64,000 nt of DNA from Halorubrum sp. PV6 (GTDB taxonomy: Archaea > Halobacteriota > Halobacteria > Halobacteriales > Haloferacaceae): NCBI RefSeq assembly GCF_003990725.2, contig NZ_CP030065.1, positions 186,001 to 250,000 on the forward strand. The letters run 5' to 3'. Of the stretch, positions 16,109 through 24,339 are shown in pieces. Made by a program: the position numbers and the translations under genes. Positions within the stretch are counted from its first letter, which is position 1, and the number at the start of each line of letters is the position of its first letter. The notes under the pieces were generated by a model. The model did no database searches. It was not told where the DNA came from and saw only the letters and a program-made list of their open reading frames with translations.

Positions 16109-16693
16109 TTAAAAATCTTTCTTGATTGATAGTGAAGCCACTCGCTCCATTCGTCTCAAAAGCCGTCGTGAACCTACCAGAAACACGCAGAGCGGGGGAA
16201 CTGCTTCGTGGCCAGTCCGGGAGCCTCCCGCTTCGATGAGGCCACGTATGGGAACCAACGACGAGCCTCTGTGAGCTCTCAGAGCGGTCGCAATCCCTGA
16301 GCGGATCTGTTCGAGCTGCTGAGGGGCTGTGTCTTGCTGTGTGGAGAGCATTGATCGGAGTCCCGGCGGCTGATCCGCCGGCTCCGACGGGAGCGACTGG
16401 AGAAGCGCAAGCCGGTCGACGCGATCGAAGCTCGTCGGCGTCGTGTCAGCGGCTGTAAGCAGTTCTTCTGCAACCGTCTCTGGATCGACGAATTCAAACG
16501 CATTCTGCGGCCGTGCACGCTCTCGAAGCCGCCGTTGCAGGTTCCGTCGGTGGAGTTCGGTCGGTGCCAACACGAGTTCTGTCGGCGTCGCTGTGCGGTC
16601 AGCACGCTCGAGGAGTCGTTCTGCCTCGCCGCAGTAGGTCGAGATTTGCGAGGCAACGTCTTGTGCAGTCGTGTGGAGGTGGGGTGTAGACAT
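16109..16693 (-). pseudogene. Truncated helicase/exonuclease-like (AddB/UvrD-type) N-terminus
   Basis: An ORF of 194 codons. The first 115 residues (TPTELVLAPTELHRRNLQRRLRERA ... NAFEFVDPETVAEELL ... FDRVDRLALLQSLPSEP) resemble the N-terminal part of large haloarchaeal AddB/PD-(D/E)XK-nuclease or UvrD-type recombination proteins, which are several times longer. After that the sequence loses its acidic character and ends SLSIKKDF. I read this as a truncated or rearranged remnant. The family assignment is tentative. Confidence 0.4.
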
Positions 16694-16808
16694 CAGCGAG
16701 ATCGGAACTTTGGGTACGACAGGGTGGATGTAAGTCTCTCGCCCCGGAGCAAAAGTGGACGAGCGATCTGTCGGGCCATTCGACCAGTGTCGGGCGAGTT
16801 GAGGGGTC

Positions 16809-17348
16809 TCACGAAAGAGGGACCATCTGGAAAGCGTCGGTGAAGCGTGGGCCCCGCATTAGCCCACTCGCTGTCTCGTCGATGACGTCGGCCTCATCGA
16901 GTTCGGCGATCGTCGCGAGAATCGTCTCAGTGCACGTGGCGTCCGTCTCTACGGCGGCGGGAGTGCCGTGATCGAACGCGGTGACGAACTGTGCCACCTG
17001 CTCGTGGCTCACAGGTTCTTCGAGCGTGGTGAGAAGCGTGAGAATCCGCCAAGCGTTCTGCTGGGCAGCAAGCCTGAACAGTTCTAGTTCGTACACTGAG
17101 GGAGTCGCGTCGGGCATGGCTGGTCGCCTATTTTCCCCCTCACAAACGGCCCACTGCACGGTTGTCACGGGTTCACGGCCGACGGTTCGCCAGCTATTCT
17201 CCTCATATCGGAGTTCCATCAGCCACCAACCCTCGTTGTCATCACGAGGTTCAAATCGGAGCCTCTGGGGTGGCCCTTGCTCGGGGATATAACTGACCGA
17301 AAAGGGCGAGAGAGCAGACGAAGATGCTGTCTTGATGGGCACAGCCAT
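16809..17348 (-). CDS. Hypothetical haloarchaeal protein
   Basis: A 179-residue protein that I cannot assign. The N-terminal half contains strand-like, tryptophan-rich sequence (NEGWWLMELRYEENSW ... TTVQWAVCEGENRR). The C-terminal half is helical (SVYELELFRLAAQQNAWRILTLLTTLEEPVSHEQVAQFVTAFD) and could form a winged-helix-like or protein-interaction domain. It is followed downstream by the broken helicase-like gene and preceded by an AT-rich promoter region (17349-17387). Confidence 0.5.
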   Translation of the reverse strand: MAVPIKTASSSALSPFSVSYIPEQGPPQRLRFEPRDDNEGWWLMELRYEENSWRTVGREPVTTVQWAVCEGENRRPAMPDATPSVYELELFRLAAQQNAWRILTLLTTLEEPVSHEQVAQFVTAFDHGTPAAVETDATCTETILATIAELDEADVIDETASGLMRGPRFTDAFQMVPLS

Positions 17349-17387
17349 ATTCTAGGGTTGATAAGGGTTATATATAAAAAGAACGTT

Positions 17388-17885
17388 TCAGAGACTTTTA
17401 TTCATAAAATTCTGAGGAGAAATTAGAATTGAATCAACCGCCCGGCACCGACATTTTGAACGGAGATTTGGAATCGCCTTCCAATTAGATGAATGCCACT
17501 CGACGGAGTCGGTCTCGCTGCCGACGGGGCAGGTGCAGGGGCTGTCCTCGGAAGCGTCGAAGACGACGCCGCAGCCGAGACAGAAGTTGTCGACGTTGGG
17601 GGAGTGGTCGCCGTGCAGGAAGGCGAACGCCTCGCCGGGGTCGACGGTCTCGGTCCGGCCGTAGGCCTCGGCATACTGCATCCCGTCCGGGGTGGTCCGG
17701 CAGACGCCGTCGCTGCCGATCACGAGGTAGAGGTCGCCGACCCGCAGGTGGTAGCTGCGGCCTTGGGGCGTGTCGTCGACGCGGCGGCACTCGCCGGGGT
17801 CGAGGTCGAGATCGTCGATGGCGCGGTGGTGGTCGTCGTGGCGCGGTTCGAATCGGTCAGCGTCGGTGGGTGTGTCTGCGAACAT
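17388..17885 (-). CDS. Small zinc-binding hypothetical protein
   Basis: A 165-residue acidic protein (MFADTPTDADRFEPRHDDHH) with a predicted zinc knuckle CLGCGVVF ... CTCP near residues 98-118. The last about 35 residues (AIPNLRSKCRCRAVDSILISPQNFMNKSL) are basic and AT-rich, unlike the rest, so the C-terminus may have been replaced by recombination. The IS607 element begins just upstream of the start and probably separates this gene from the leader copy at 20322-20374. Confidence 0.5.
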   Translation of the reverse strand: MFADTPTDADRFEPRHDDHHRAIDDLDLDPGECRRVDDTPQGRSYHLRVGDLYLVIGSDGVCRTTPDGMQYAEAYGRTETVDPGEAFAFLHGDHSPNVDNFCLGCGVVFDASEDSPCTCPVGSETDSVEWHSSNWKAIPNLRSKCRCRAVDSILISPQNFMNKSL

Positions 17886-17908
17886 AGCTGTCTCTCGGGC
17901 GACCGTTC

Positions 17909-19648
17909 CTATTTTCGGCAGTAAACAGCAGTCGCTCTCGTAAATTGAGAGGTGCTGTGTGTCGCTGGGCTTGACACTGAATCTTTACTGCTATTGTTTT
18001 TCGTCTCTGTCGTGGTGACAGCGGGCGCTATGAAGCACGACCCGCCACCAGCAGTCACCCTCTTTTCGTTAGACTGTCCGAGATACGCTACAGGAGCGTC
18101 ACCGAACACGAGACGCGGGCCAGCGGAACGGCTAGCTGGCACGATTTCAGAGTCCCCCGTGTAGGAGGACGTGAAACCGTGATCCAGCGAGGCCGAACTG
18201 CTGAAGAACACGCGAGCCACGTTGACTGCACCAACGTAGTCCCGGTCGGCTTGGAAGCCACAGCGGGTGTTGTCACACCGGAAGTGACCGCCCCACCAAA
18301 CCTCGAATGCGTGGTCGGGAGACTTCGTGGTATGGCCCGTGGAACCGCACCGTGGACACGACCGAGACGTGTTACCCGGATGCACTTTCTCCACGTGTAG
18401 TCCGGCGATGTCCGCTCGATACTCGATTTTCGATATAATTTCTCGGCGTGCCCAAGACGACAATTCCCACGAGAGTTGGCCTTCACCACGAGGCGGTGAC
18501 AGACTCCGCAAGTCTTCGTGAACAATCGCATCCACGTCATACACCAACGCGAGTGCGAGGACTTGGTTGGCTACATCGTGAACGAGTTGATCGCGCTTGT
18601 GCCGAATCTTGTTGTTGACTCGCTCGTACTCTGCCTGAACGTGCCTGAACGAGTCTGTGTGGTCACGCCCTTCTCGACGTAGATATGCTAACTTGGAGTT
18701 GAGTTGATTGCGTTCCCGACCAAGCCGTTTCATCCGTTCGCGCTCTGTATTCTGGATGAAGTACGGGACAGAGAGTTGTTCTCCATTCTTGTTCACAACA
18801 ACGGCGGTAGCGTCTTTTCGGAGCCCACCATCAATCGCTAAGATAGTTTCCACGTCGTCTGGTTTTTCTTGGTGTTCAACTTCGATGGGGAACGAGAGTT
18901 CGTAGTAGTTGTCTCCGGTTTTCGTCTGTGTCGGGTGGAAGGAGGGCGCGGAGAGACTCCCGTGTTCGAGGAGTTCATGGAACGCTTCGTAACCTTCCAG
19001 TTCGTGTTCTGTCCACGTCCAACCACCACGAGTCTCAGGTTCGGGCGTATCGGGCGTTTTGAGTTTGACCGTGAGTGTCTGCGTGTCTTCGTCGTACTCG
19101 TATTTGACCGCCTGCCCGCTCGTCGGGCCGTCGTCTGCGGAGTACGGAAGGACGCCTTTCGAGTACGATGGACAGTCCTGCATCTCAAAGTACGACTCAG
19201 GGAATCGACCGTGTTTGTCGTAGTAGGAATTGAGTTGCCCGATGAGCAGGTCAACGTACCCAGATTTGATGTATTCCTCTGCGTTCCACAGCTGTTCTTT
19301 GATTCGCCGGGTATGGATGCGGCGAATTTTGTGGTCAGGGAGGACACCTTGGATTGACTGGAAGGCTTCGCGTTTGTCGGCGTGACTGCGAAGTGTCTCA
19401 CCGACTGTCTGCATCACACAGCGTTTGTACCGTGACGGGAGGTACAGATCAACGTCAGCGAACGCTTCGCCCTCGTCGAAGTATTTCCACGCTTGATACG
19501 AGTAATCGGAAACCCCGGTGAGGTGTTCGGGCGTCCAGTATCGCTGGATAAGCGTATTTGCTACGCTCTTTGTGAGTGTGTCTAATCGAGCGTGGCGTTC
19601 TTTCTCTTCGAACGGGAGTCGGATCGGGAGTGCGAGGTGACTACTCAT
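17909..19648 (-). CDS. tnpB: TnpB of IS607 element
   Basis: A 579-residue TnpB, long for the family. RuvC-I Asp is in TILAIDGGLRKDATA, RuvC-II Glu in AIVHEDLRSLSP, zinc finger CPRCGSTGH ... CDNTRCGF, RuvC-III Asp in ADRDYVGAVNVA. The last 85 residues after that motif are Ser/Thr-rich and run to the end of the element. It overlaps the recombinase gene by 8 bp. RNA-guided nuclease activity is expected from the family and all catalytic residues are present. Confidence 0.9.
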   Translation of the reverse strand: MSSHLALPIRLPFEEKERHARLDTLTKSVANTLIQRYWTPEHLTGVSDYSYQAWKYFDEGEAFADVDLYLPSRYKRCVMQTVGETLRSHADKREAFQSIQGVLPDHKIRRIHTRRIKEQLWNAEEYIKSGYVDLLIGQLNSYYDKHGRFPESYFEMQDCPSYSKGVLPYSADDGPTSGQAVKYEYDEDTQTLTVKLKTPDTPEPETRGGWTWTEHELEGYEAFHELLEHGSLSAPSFHPTQTKTGDNYYELSFPIEVEHQEKPDDVETILAIDGGLRKDATAVVVNKNGEQLSVPYFIQNTERERMKRLGRERNQLNSKLAYLRREGRDHTDSFRHVQAEYERVNNKIRHKRDQLVHDVANQVLALALVYDVDAIVHEDLRSLSPPRGEGQLSWELSSWARREIISKIEYRADIAGLHVEKVHPGNTSRSCPRCGSTGHTTKSPDHAFEVWWGGHFRCDNTRCGFQADRDYVGAVNVARVFFSSSASLDHGFTSSYTGDSEIVPASRSAGPRLVFGDAPVAYLGQSNEKRVTAGGGSCFIAPAVTTTETKNNSSKDSVSSPATHSTSQFTRATAVYCRK

Positions 19649-20270
19649 TGATTTCCACCTCCGCTTCCACGCTTTCGACTATCCGCTTGCGTTTTGAGGA
19701 GCGCATCCCGTACAGTTTGCCTGCGAAACTGGCAACGAGTTGTAGGAGGTCGTCAACGAGTTCTTCGTGTGCAGTCTTGTCAGTTTCCTCGTTGATGACC
19801 GTGATTTCGACGTCATACTGGTCGAGGAGGCGTTCGAGGTAGGAGAATCCGAATCGGGTTAGGCGGTCTTGGTAGGTGACGAGGACGCGCCCGTAGTCGG
19901 CGTTCTCAGCATCGTCTAAGAGTTTGTTCAGTCCACGACGGTTCTCGTTGAGACCACTCCCTACATCGGAGTATTTGTTTTCAATACTCCAACCGTGGTT
20001 GTGTGCGTACTCAGTAAGCGATTCGAGTTGTCGGTCGAGGTCGCCATCTTGTTTCTGAGCGTGGCCTGAAACGCGCGCATAAATGGCGACTTTATCGCTT
20101 CTCCGCGACGGTTTTCCCACGAGCCGTTGAAGCTCAGTGTGTGGAATCCGTCGGTGTCCACCGGGGGTTCGGGAATACTGGATTTGGTCTTCACGACACC
20201 ACTTTTTGACGGTTTCACGGTGGACTCCAAGTTCGTCTGCGAACTCTCCGACGGAGTACACCTTTGTCAT
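19641..20270 (-). CDS. tnpA: IS607-type serine recombinase TnpA
   Basis: A 209-residue protein with an N-terminal MerR-like helix-turn-helix (VYSVGEFADELGVHRETVKKWCREDQI) and a resolvase domain. The nucleophile is Ser68 in VAIYARVSGHAQKQ, with the downstream DLDRQ and RLTRFGF motifs. This domain order (HTH first) is diagnostic for IS607 transposases. It would integrate and excise the element through a circular intermediate. Confidence 0.92.
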   Translation of the reverse strand: MTKVYSVGEFADELGVHRETVKKWCREDQIQYSRTPGGHRRIPHTELQRLVGKPSRRSDKVAIYARVSGHAQKQDGDLDRQLESLTEYAHNHGWSIENKYSDVGSGLNENRRGLNKLLDDAENADYGRVLVTYQDRLTRFGFSYLERLLDQYDVEITVINEETDKTAHEELVDDLLQLVASFAGKLYGMRSSKRKRIVESVEAEVEINE

Positions 20271-20321
20271 TACTGTTATTTACTGCTATTCACTACTTAA
20301 CAATTCTGATTTTTGTAACAG

Positions 20322-20374
20322 TTACGCAACCCCCTCGGGAAGCCCTCGTCTCCGGCTGGGGGGTACAATGTTGA
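20322..20374 (-). promoter_or_regulatory. Repeated GC-rich leader element, copy 1
   Basis: On the minus strand it begins AACATTGTACCCCCC and contains the invariant CGGAGACGAGGG followed by a GC hairpin. It matches copies at 21368-21419 and 22529-22580, which immediately precede genes. Here the following gene is displaced by the IS607 element. The element also encodes the in-frame peptide NIVPPSRRRGLPEGVA followed by a stop. Confidence 0.55.
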
Positions 20375-20715
20375 CCTCCGTCGACCGGCCCGTCCCGGGG
20401 AGTGCGGGAGCGGGAGTCGCCCCCGTCGCGGTGGCGGGAGCCGAGGCCGCGGCCCGCTGGAGACTGGGTCCGTGGGCGCAACGCGTGTGGAGCGAAGCGA
20501 CCGCGTGATGCGTCCGCGTGGTCTGGCCGCGGCCGATAGCGGTGGTGGTGGCGGTCACGGTGCTGTTGCGGGCACGACCTTCTGCGGCAGGGCGGCGACG
20601 GGACGTCGGCGAGAGAGGCAACCGTCCCGCAGATGGTCTTAGTCCAGCCCCGACGGTTGGGGAGGTGGCCGACGTCCCGTCGACGGTCGTGACCCGACGA
20701 GTCGAGGCGTCCTCC
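20375..20715. other. GC-rich intergenic region upstream of leader copy 1
   Basis: No gene is supported. ORFs here are arginine- and serine-rich shadows without haloarchaeal composition. It presumably carries the promoter for leader copy 1. Confidence 0.4.
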
Positions 20716-20734
20716 CCAGCGCAAAAAAAGAGGC
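20716..20734 (-). terminator. T-tract terminator
   Basis: The minus strand carries seven Ts (plus-strand A tract 20723-20729) just downstream of the gene that ends at 20751. The 19-mer CCAGCGCAAAAAAAGAGGC is repeated exactly at 21916-21934. Oligo-T is the usual archaeal intrinsic terminator. Confidence 0.6.
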
Positions 20735-20750
20735 GACCGGCTGAACATCC

Positions 20751-20930
20751 TCACCCGGCGACGTAGACGTCTTCGAAGCCGCAGTCGGGACAGTCCACCT
20801 CGTAGTCGGGAGCTTGCTGTTCGTCGGTAGTGATGTCGAGCAGTGTGTCGCAGTCGGGACACGGGAGATCGAGACTGCCGACCGGCGTCGGGTCGGCGAT
20901 GTCGATCGTGTCGTCGTCGGTGCTGTCCAT
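20751..20930 (-). CDS. 59-aa double zinc-ribbon protein
   Basis: A 59-residue protein, MDSTDDDTIDIADPTP at the start, with two CPDC knuckles (LPCPDCDTLLD and VDCPDCGFEDV) that together can form one four-cysteine zinc ribbon. It follows the gene ending at 20933 by 2 bp and is followed by a T-tract, so the two form an operon. Such small haloarchaeal zinc-finger proteins are common; the partner is unknown. Confidence 0.65.
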   Translation of the reverse strand: MDSTDDDTIDIADPTPVGSLDLPCPDCDTLLDITTDEQQAPDYEVDCPDCGFEDVYVAG

Positions 20931-20932
20931 GG

Positions 20933-21355
20933 TTAGAGTGCCTCAGTGTCGACGGAGAGGTCGTCAGGAGAGAGGCCGGGGTCGTCGACGAGGTCGCCGA
21001 CGAGCTCGGCAGCCGCCTCGATCGCCTCCTTGACGTCGAACCCGAGCGTGGCCTCGATGACCTCGCCGTTGTGGACGACCGTCGCGACGACCGGCTGCTG
21101 GGTGTAGACGATCAGGTCTTCCTCGAGTGACTGGTACGGGCCCGTGGAGACGAACTGACGGGCGCAGTCGAGCGAGCAGAAACCGACCGTCCCGTAGTCG
21201 GTGACCATCCCGCGAACGTCACAGCCGAGAAGCAGGTTCAGCTGGTCGTCGACGTCGTCGTGGCAGTCCTCGCAGGCGCATTCCTGATCGTCGTCAAGTG
21301 TAGTTGTAAGGTCGAACTCGGACTGAGGCGTCGAACCGCGAAGTGTTTCGGACAT
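20933..21355 (-). CDS. Small cysteine-rich (TRASH/FCS-like) protein
   Basis: A 140-residue protein from ATG 21355 (MSETLRGSTPQ). It contains CACEDCHDDVDDQ and a GFCSLDCARQFV motif, a pattern like TRASH/FCS-type zinc fingers, then a C-terminal strand-helix stretch (PVVATVVHNGEVIEATLGFDVKEAIEAAAELV). The frame is open upstream of the ATG through the leader repeat, so an N-terminally extended form cannot be excluded. It is first in a two-gene operon with the zinc-ribbon protein. Confidence 0.6.
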   Translation of the reverse strand: MSETLRGSTPQSEFDLTTTLDDDQECACEDCHDDVDDQLNLLLGCDVRGMVTDYGTVGFCSLDCARQFVSTGPYQSLEEDLIVYTQQPVVATVVHNGEVIEATLGFDVKEAIEAAAELVGDLVDDPGLSPDDLSVDTEAL

Positions 21356-21367
21356 TGCTGTTGGTCG

Positions 21368-21419
21368 GGCCGCCCCCTCGGGGGAAAGCCCTCGTCTCCG
21401 GAGGAGAGGAACAATGTTG
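21368..21419 (-). promoter_or_regulatory. Repeated GC-rich leader element, copy 2
   Basis: The minus strand reads AACATTGTTCCTCTCC, then CGGAGACGAGGG and a CCCCCGAGGGGG hairpin that ends about 13 nt before the ATG at 21355. The in-frame peptide NIVPLLRRRGLSPEGAA is encoded and here continues into the gene. A structured leader this close to the start could control translation. Confidence 0.6.
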
Positions 21420-21915
21420 CCGACGCTGGCTGTCGAGCCATGGGGAGAGGTGGCGTTCGAGCGGTCAAGCGTCCGTAGCCGGTCCATGCCGCCCCGAGCT
21501 GTGCTGTCCATGTTGTTCTCCGTCTCGATAGTCCACTCACCACTCTTTCCATCCTCACAACGAACAGTCGCCCCTAGGAGGACACCGATACCGACGGTTG
21601 TCCCATGGGGGGCACCGAGAAGACTGTCCGTCATAGGGGACACCCAGAGAGACACCCGTAGGAAGAGGAAGACACCGGACCCCGGAGTGCCGCTGTAAAC
21701 GAGAGACAGAGAGACAAGCAATATGTACACACCACGTTTCCGCCGCAAGTCGTGGATAGAATGCCTAGAACGAGAGTGTAGAGGGAAATAGCCGAAAGAA
21801 GACAGACGCAACCACCTCCTACAACCCACTGCCAGTCCCACGGGATCAGTATCACCGGGGATTCACAGAGAGTCAGTTTGTGTCAACTCCACTTCCCTCG
21901 CGTTGGGCTGTCGTC
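21420..21915. other. Intergenic region upstream of leader copy 2
   Basis: No gene is supported. The minus-strand frame stays open here and could encode an N-terminal extension of the gene at 20933, but the composition is not haloarchaeal-protein-like. Confidence 0.35.
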
Positions 21916-21934
21916 CCAGCGCAAAAAAAGAGGC
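21916..21934 (-). terminator. T-tract terminator
   Basis: Exact copy of the 19-mer at 20716-20734, giving seven Ts on the minus strand 14 bp after the stop of the membrane-protein gene at 21948. Confidence 0.6.
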
Positions 21935-21947
21935 TTCTCGACTGGCT

Positions 21948-22274
21948 CTACTGCATCGCCTTTGCTGCGATGACGACGACAAGAGCGAGGAATCCGGCAG
22001 GGTACATCAGAACGAACCCGACCAGCGCCACCATCTCGAACACCGGATGGAGGACATACCCGAGGAACGCTGCCACCGTCACGCCGGTGAGCCAGAAGAA
22101 GCCGTACACCACGACCGTCAGGAAGGTGGGCGTCGGGAGAAGCAGTTGCCGAACCACCTGCCAGTGGGCGGCCTCCGTGTCGAAGCGGTCGAGCAGTCCG
22201 TCTTCGCTGTCCTCGTCTTCGTCGTCGTCGAAGTCGGGAGACAGTTGCTCGGTGTCGAGCCGGGGATGTGCCAT
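21948..22274 (-). CDS. Small membrane protein with acidic N-terminus
   Basis: A 108-residue protein from ATG 22274 (MAHPRLDTEQL). After a very acidic segment (DFDDDEDEDSEDG) come two hydrophobic helices (FLTVVVYGFFWLTGVTVAAFLGYVL and MVALVGFVLMYPAGFLALVVVIAA). Its ATG overlaps the stop of the preceding gene (ATGA). Function is unknown. Confidence 0.6.
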   Translation of the reverse strand: MAHPRLDTEQLSPDFDDDEDEDSEDGLLDRFDTEAAHWQVVRQLLLPTPTFLTVVVYGFFWLTGVTVAAFLGYVLHPVFEMVALVGFVLMYPAGFLALVVVIAAKAMQ

Positions 22275-22516
22275 CAGGCGACCTCCTCGGTGGCGACGAT
22301 CTCGCCGTCCTCCCAGTCGACGAAGAACTCGGCCCCGCACGAGCAGACGTACTCTGCTCGCGTGCCGTTCTGGTCGAGGAGGTCCACCTCGGTGAGCTGG
22401 TGGGTCATCGCCGGGAGCGGCTGGTTGTGACAGGTAGTTCTGACACAGTCCGTCTGGAAGTCGGCAGTGTGGTCGATGTCGATGCTGCTGTCGAAGCTGC
22501 GAGTGTTGCTACTCAT
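22274..22516 (-). CDS. 80-aa cysteine-containing protein
   Basis: An 80-residue protein (MSSNTRSFDSSIDIDHTADF) with cysteines in DCVRTTCHNQ and a CSCGAEFFVDWEDGE motif, probably one small zinc-binding unit. It is preceded by leader copy 3 and translationally coupled to the membrane protein downstream. Function is unknown. Confidence 0.6.
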   Translation of the reverse strand: MSSNTRSFDSSIDIDHTADFQTDCVRTTCHNQPLPAMTHQLTEVDLLDQNGTRAEYVCSCGAEFFVDWEDGEIVATEEVA

Positions 22517-22525
22517 GGTCGGTAG

Positions 22526-22591
22526 TCAGGCCACCCCCTCTGGGGGAAACCCTCGTCTCCGGATGAGGGGAATAATGTTGATCTCGTCCAT
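22526..22591 (-). promoter_or_regulatory. Repeated leader element, copy 3, with 21-codon ORF
   Basis: This copy begins AACATTATTCCCCTC, has CGGAGACGAGGG and a CCCCCAGAGGGGG hairpin. A complete small ORF (ATG at 22591, stop TGA at 22526-22528) runs through it, MDEINIIPLIRRRGFPPEGV plus a final Ala, and ends 9 nt before the ATG at 22516. It may be a leader peptide, a structured RNA, or both. Confidence 0.55.
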
Positions 22592-22703
22592 CGGCCGAAG
22601 GAGATGTATGGCGTCTGTGGTCCCGGTCGGAGTGTGGTCGCTGGCCCACCGTTCGCTGGCCGTCTCGATCGGCGTCGGCGACGTCGTCGATCTGGCCGTC
22701 ACC

Positions 22704-22728
22704 CTCGTTAGTACATTGTGCTAACGAG
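22704..22728. repeat. 25-bp near-perfect palindrome
   Basis: Arms CTCGTTAG (22704-22711) and CTAACGAG (22721-22728), with ACA and TGT also pairing within the spacer. It lies upstream of leader copy 3 and is a candidate operator or terminator. Confidence 0.5.
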
Positions 22729-22906
22729 TGGTGAGATGGAGGTGTGTTGTGGTCTCGAGATCGGTGGTGATCTGGTGGTGTCTGAGCGGGTCGATCTGGG
22801 TGTCGAGATCGGTGCCGATAGCCGCCGGGATTCGACCGTCGGTAACTGGTGGATTCAGGGGTGGATTTGCTTTGTCTGCACTACGGTTGTGTTGTGGTGG
22901 CTTGGT

Positions 22907-22922
22907 GGCGCAAAAAATAACC
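22907..22922 (-). terminator. T-tract terminator
   Basis: Six Ts on the minus strand (A tract 22912-22917) preceded by GCGCC, about 40 bp after the stop of the gene ending at 22961. Confidence 0.5.
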
Positions 22923-22960
22923 CGGACGACCAGCCGTATTGGGTCCGTTTTGGGGAGTGG

Positions 22961-23164
22961 TCAGAGGTTCCTTCGACGGCAGTCTGGACAGGCGACTTCA
23001 CCGCCGCCGAGACGGGTGGCGTCAGCGCTGTCACAGTAGTCGCAGCCGTCCGATGCATCTGCCGTGTCGGTCATGACGATGATAGCGAAGACAAGGACGA
23101 TTGCGAGGCCGATCGTGAACAGGACAGCGATGCCGAACAGGACGAGTGCGAAGAGTGAATTCAT
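22961..23164 (-). CDS. 67-aa membrane protein with zinc ribbon
   Basis: A 67-residue protein from ATG 23164 (MNSLFALVLFGIAVLF): one N-terminal transmembrane helix to about residue 31, then a cysteine pair CDYCDSADAT and a second pair CPDCRRRNL that can complete a zinc ribbon. It is similar in design to the other small proteins of this region. Upstream, at 23270-23320, is a GC stem-loop that loosely recalls the leader element. Confidence 0.55.
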   Translation of the reverse strand: MNSLFALVLFGIAVLFTIGLAIVLVFAIIVMTDTADASDGCDYCDSADATRLGGGEVACPDCRRRNL

Positions 23165-24339
23165 GAGTGGAAACCTCACCGCTGGCAGGCCCCAATAATG
23201 CAACCGTTCGGGTGGGGTCCTGCCGATGCTTCGCCGGGGGGAGATGGCGGTCTGTCTCACCGTGTTGCGACAGAGCGAGGCCCCCTCGCCAGAGGGGGGG
23301 ACTCGTGGACAGCCGAGGGTACATCATAATACTGAGAGGTTTCGGTCTGAGACGCGGGGCGGTCGCTGTCCCCGAGGGGCGGCTGGTGCCGAGAGAGTTG
23401 GCGAGAATCGTCGCGGGGACACCCGTCCTCGAGGTGGGACGAGTTCCGAGTCGAGATCGGGGTGGTACCGTCACCGGTCGGTCGCCGTCTGGCTGGCAGT
23501 CCCGGCGTGGTGTCTCGCCGTGGCTGTGACCCAGCCGTGAGAGGGGTCGCCGTCGCCGATGTGGCGGTAGTCAGTTTTCTGAGAGGTCTGTCTCGCTGTG
23601 GATCAGATCGGTTGGTCTCGTCAGTCCGGGTATCCGGTTCGAAGCGGCGTCGTGTCGTCGCGACGGTGGTGCCGAAGTGGGTGGTGACGACCGTCACCGA
23701 GAGGCAGGTCGATACCCTGTTGGTGAGGAGTGCCGGTCGGCGTCGACGAGTCGGTCGTGGCCGGTCGCCACGGCAGTGTTGATCGTCGAGTTGAGTCGGT
23801 CGCCGACGTCGGAGGTGAGGTCTCGCCGAGTGGTGCAGCCGTCCCCCACGGCGTCTGGTCCGGTGGTGTCTGCCAGCCGGATGGCGGCTGAACATCGCGG
23901 CCGACTGCCGGTAGATGTCTCGGAAAAGTGATACTGGTTGTGGAGTCGTGAATCGACGGTGAGATGGATCGAGATGTGACCGTCTAGAAGAGGTGACCGG
24001 ATGTGGTGTCGCGTCGACGTCGACGGCGTCGTCCCGCCGAGGGTGGAGCGTGCCGAGTGGTGTGTGGCCGCCGGCCAGCTGGAGGCATCCTGTGTCGTCT
24101 CGGTGACGCCGATCGGAGTCGTGGGTGTTCCCGTCTGTCGGGTCCGACTGACCCTCGAGAAGTTCGGGATGGTCTGTGCCTCAGTACTCTGAGAAGTTGT
24201 GTGGAAGAACGGATGTGGTCTGAGGCGGTCAGTAGTTGCGACCGCCGTCTAGTTGGGTGTGGTGTGAGAGGCTGGATGCCGAGTGAGGTCCATGCTGATC
24301 GGGCTGGTCCTGTTCCCTCTTTCCCCCTGCCTCCTGTGT
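23165..24339. other. Long GC-rich region without supported genes
   Basis: About 1.2 kb in which every ORF is rich in Arg, Ser, Val and His and lacks the acidic composition of neighbouring genes. One minus-strand stretch near 23690-23860 (DAVGDGCTTRRDLTSDVGD) looks protein-like but has no ATG. It may be decayed coding DNA or a structured non-coding region beside the putative origin. Confidence 0.45.

Larger units (their letters stand above)
17905..20310 (-). mobile_element. IS607-family element
   Basis: A serine-recombinase tnpA (19641-20270) and a tnpB (17909-19648) overlap by 8 bp. Elements of this family lack terminal inverted repeats; here TTTACTGCTATT occurs at both sides (near 17984 and 20279). 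Both genes are intact. The left boundary is close to the tnpB stop codon and the right boundary lies within about 40 bp of the tnpA start, both approximate. Confidence 0.82.

Noticed and set aside
20933-21841. 302-residue protein extending through leader copy 2
   Set aside because: The extension includes the repeated leader and non-acidic sequence; ATG 21355 gives a compact zinc-binding protein. A longer form is not fully excluded.
23257-23895. 212-codon minus-strand ORF
   Set aside because: Very rich in Arg, His and Thr, with no domain and the wrong composition for a haloarchaeal protein.
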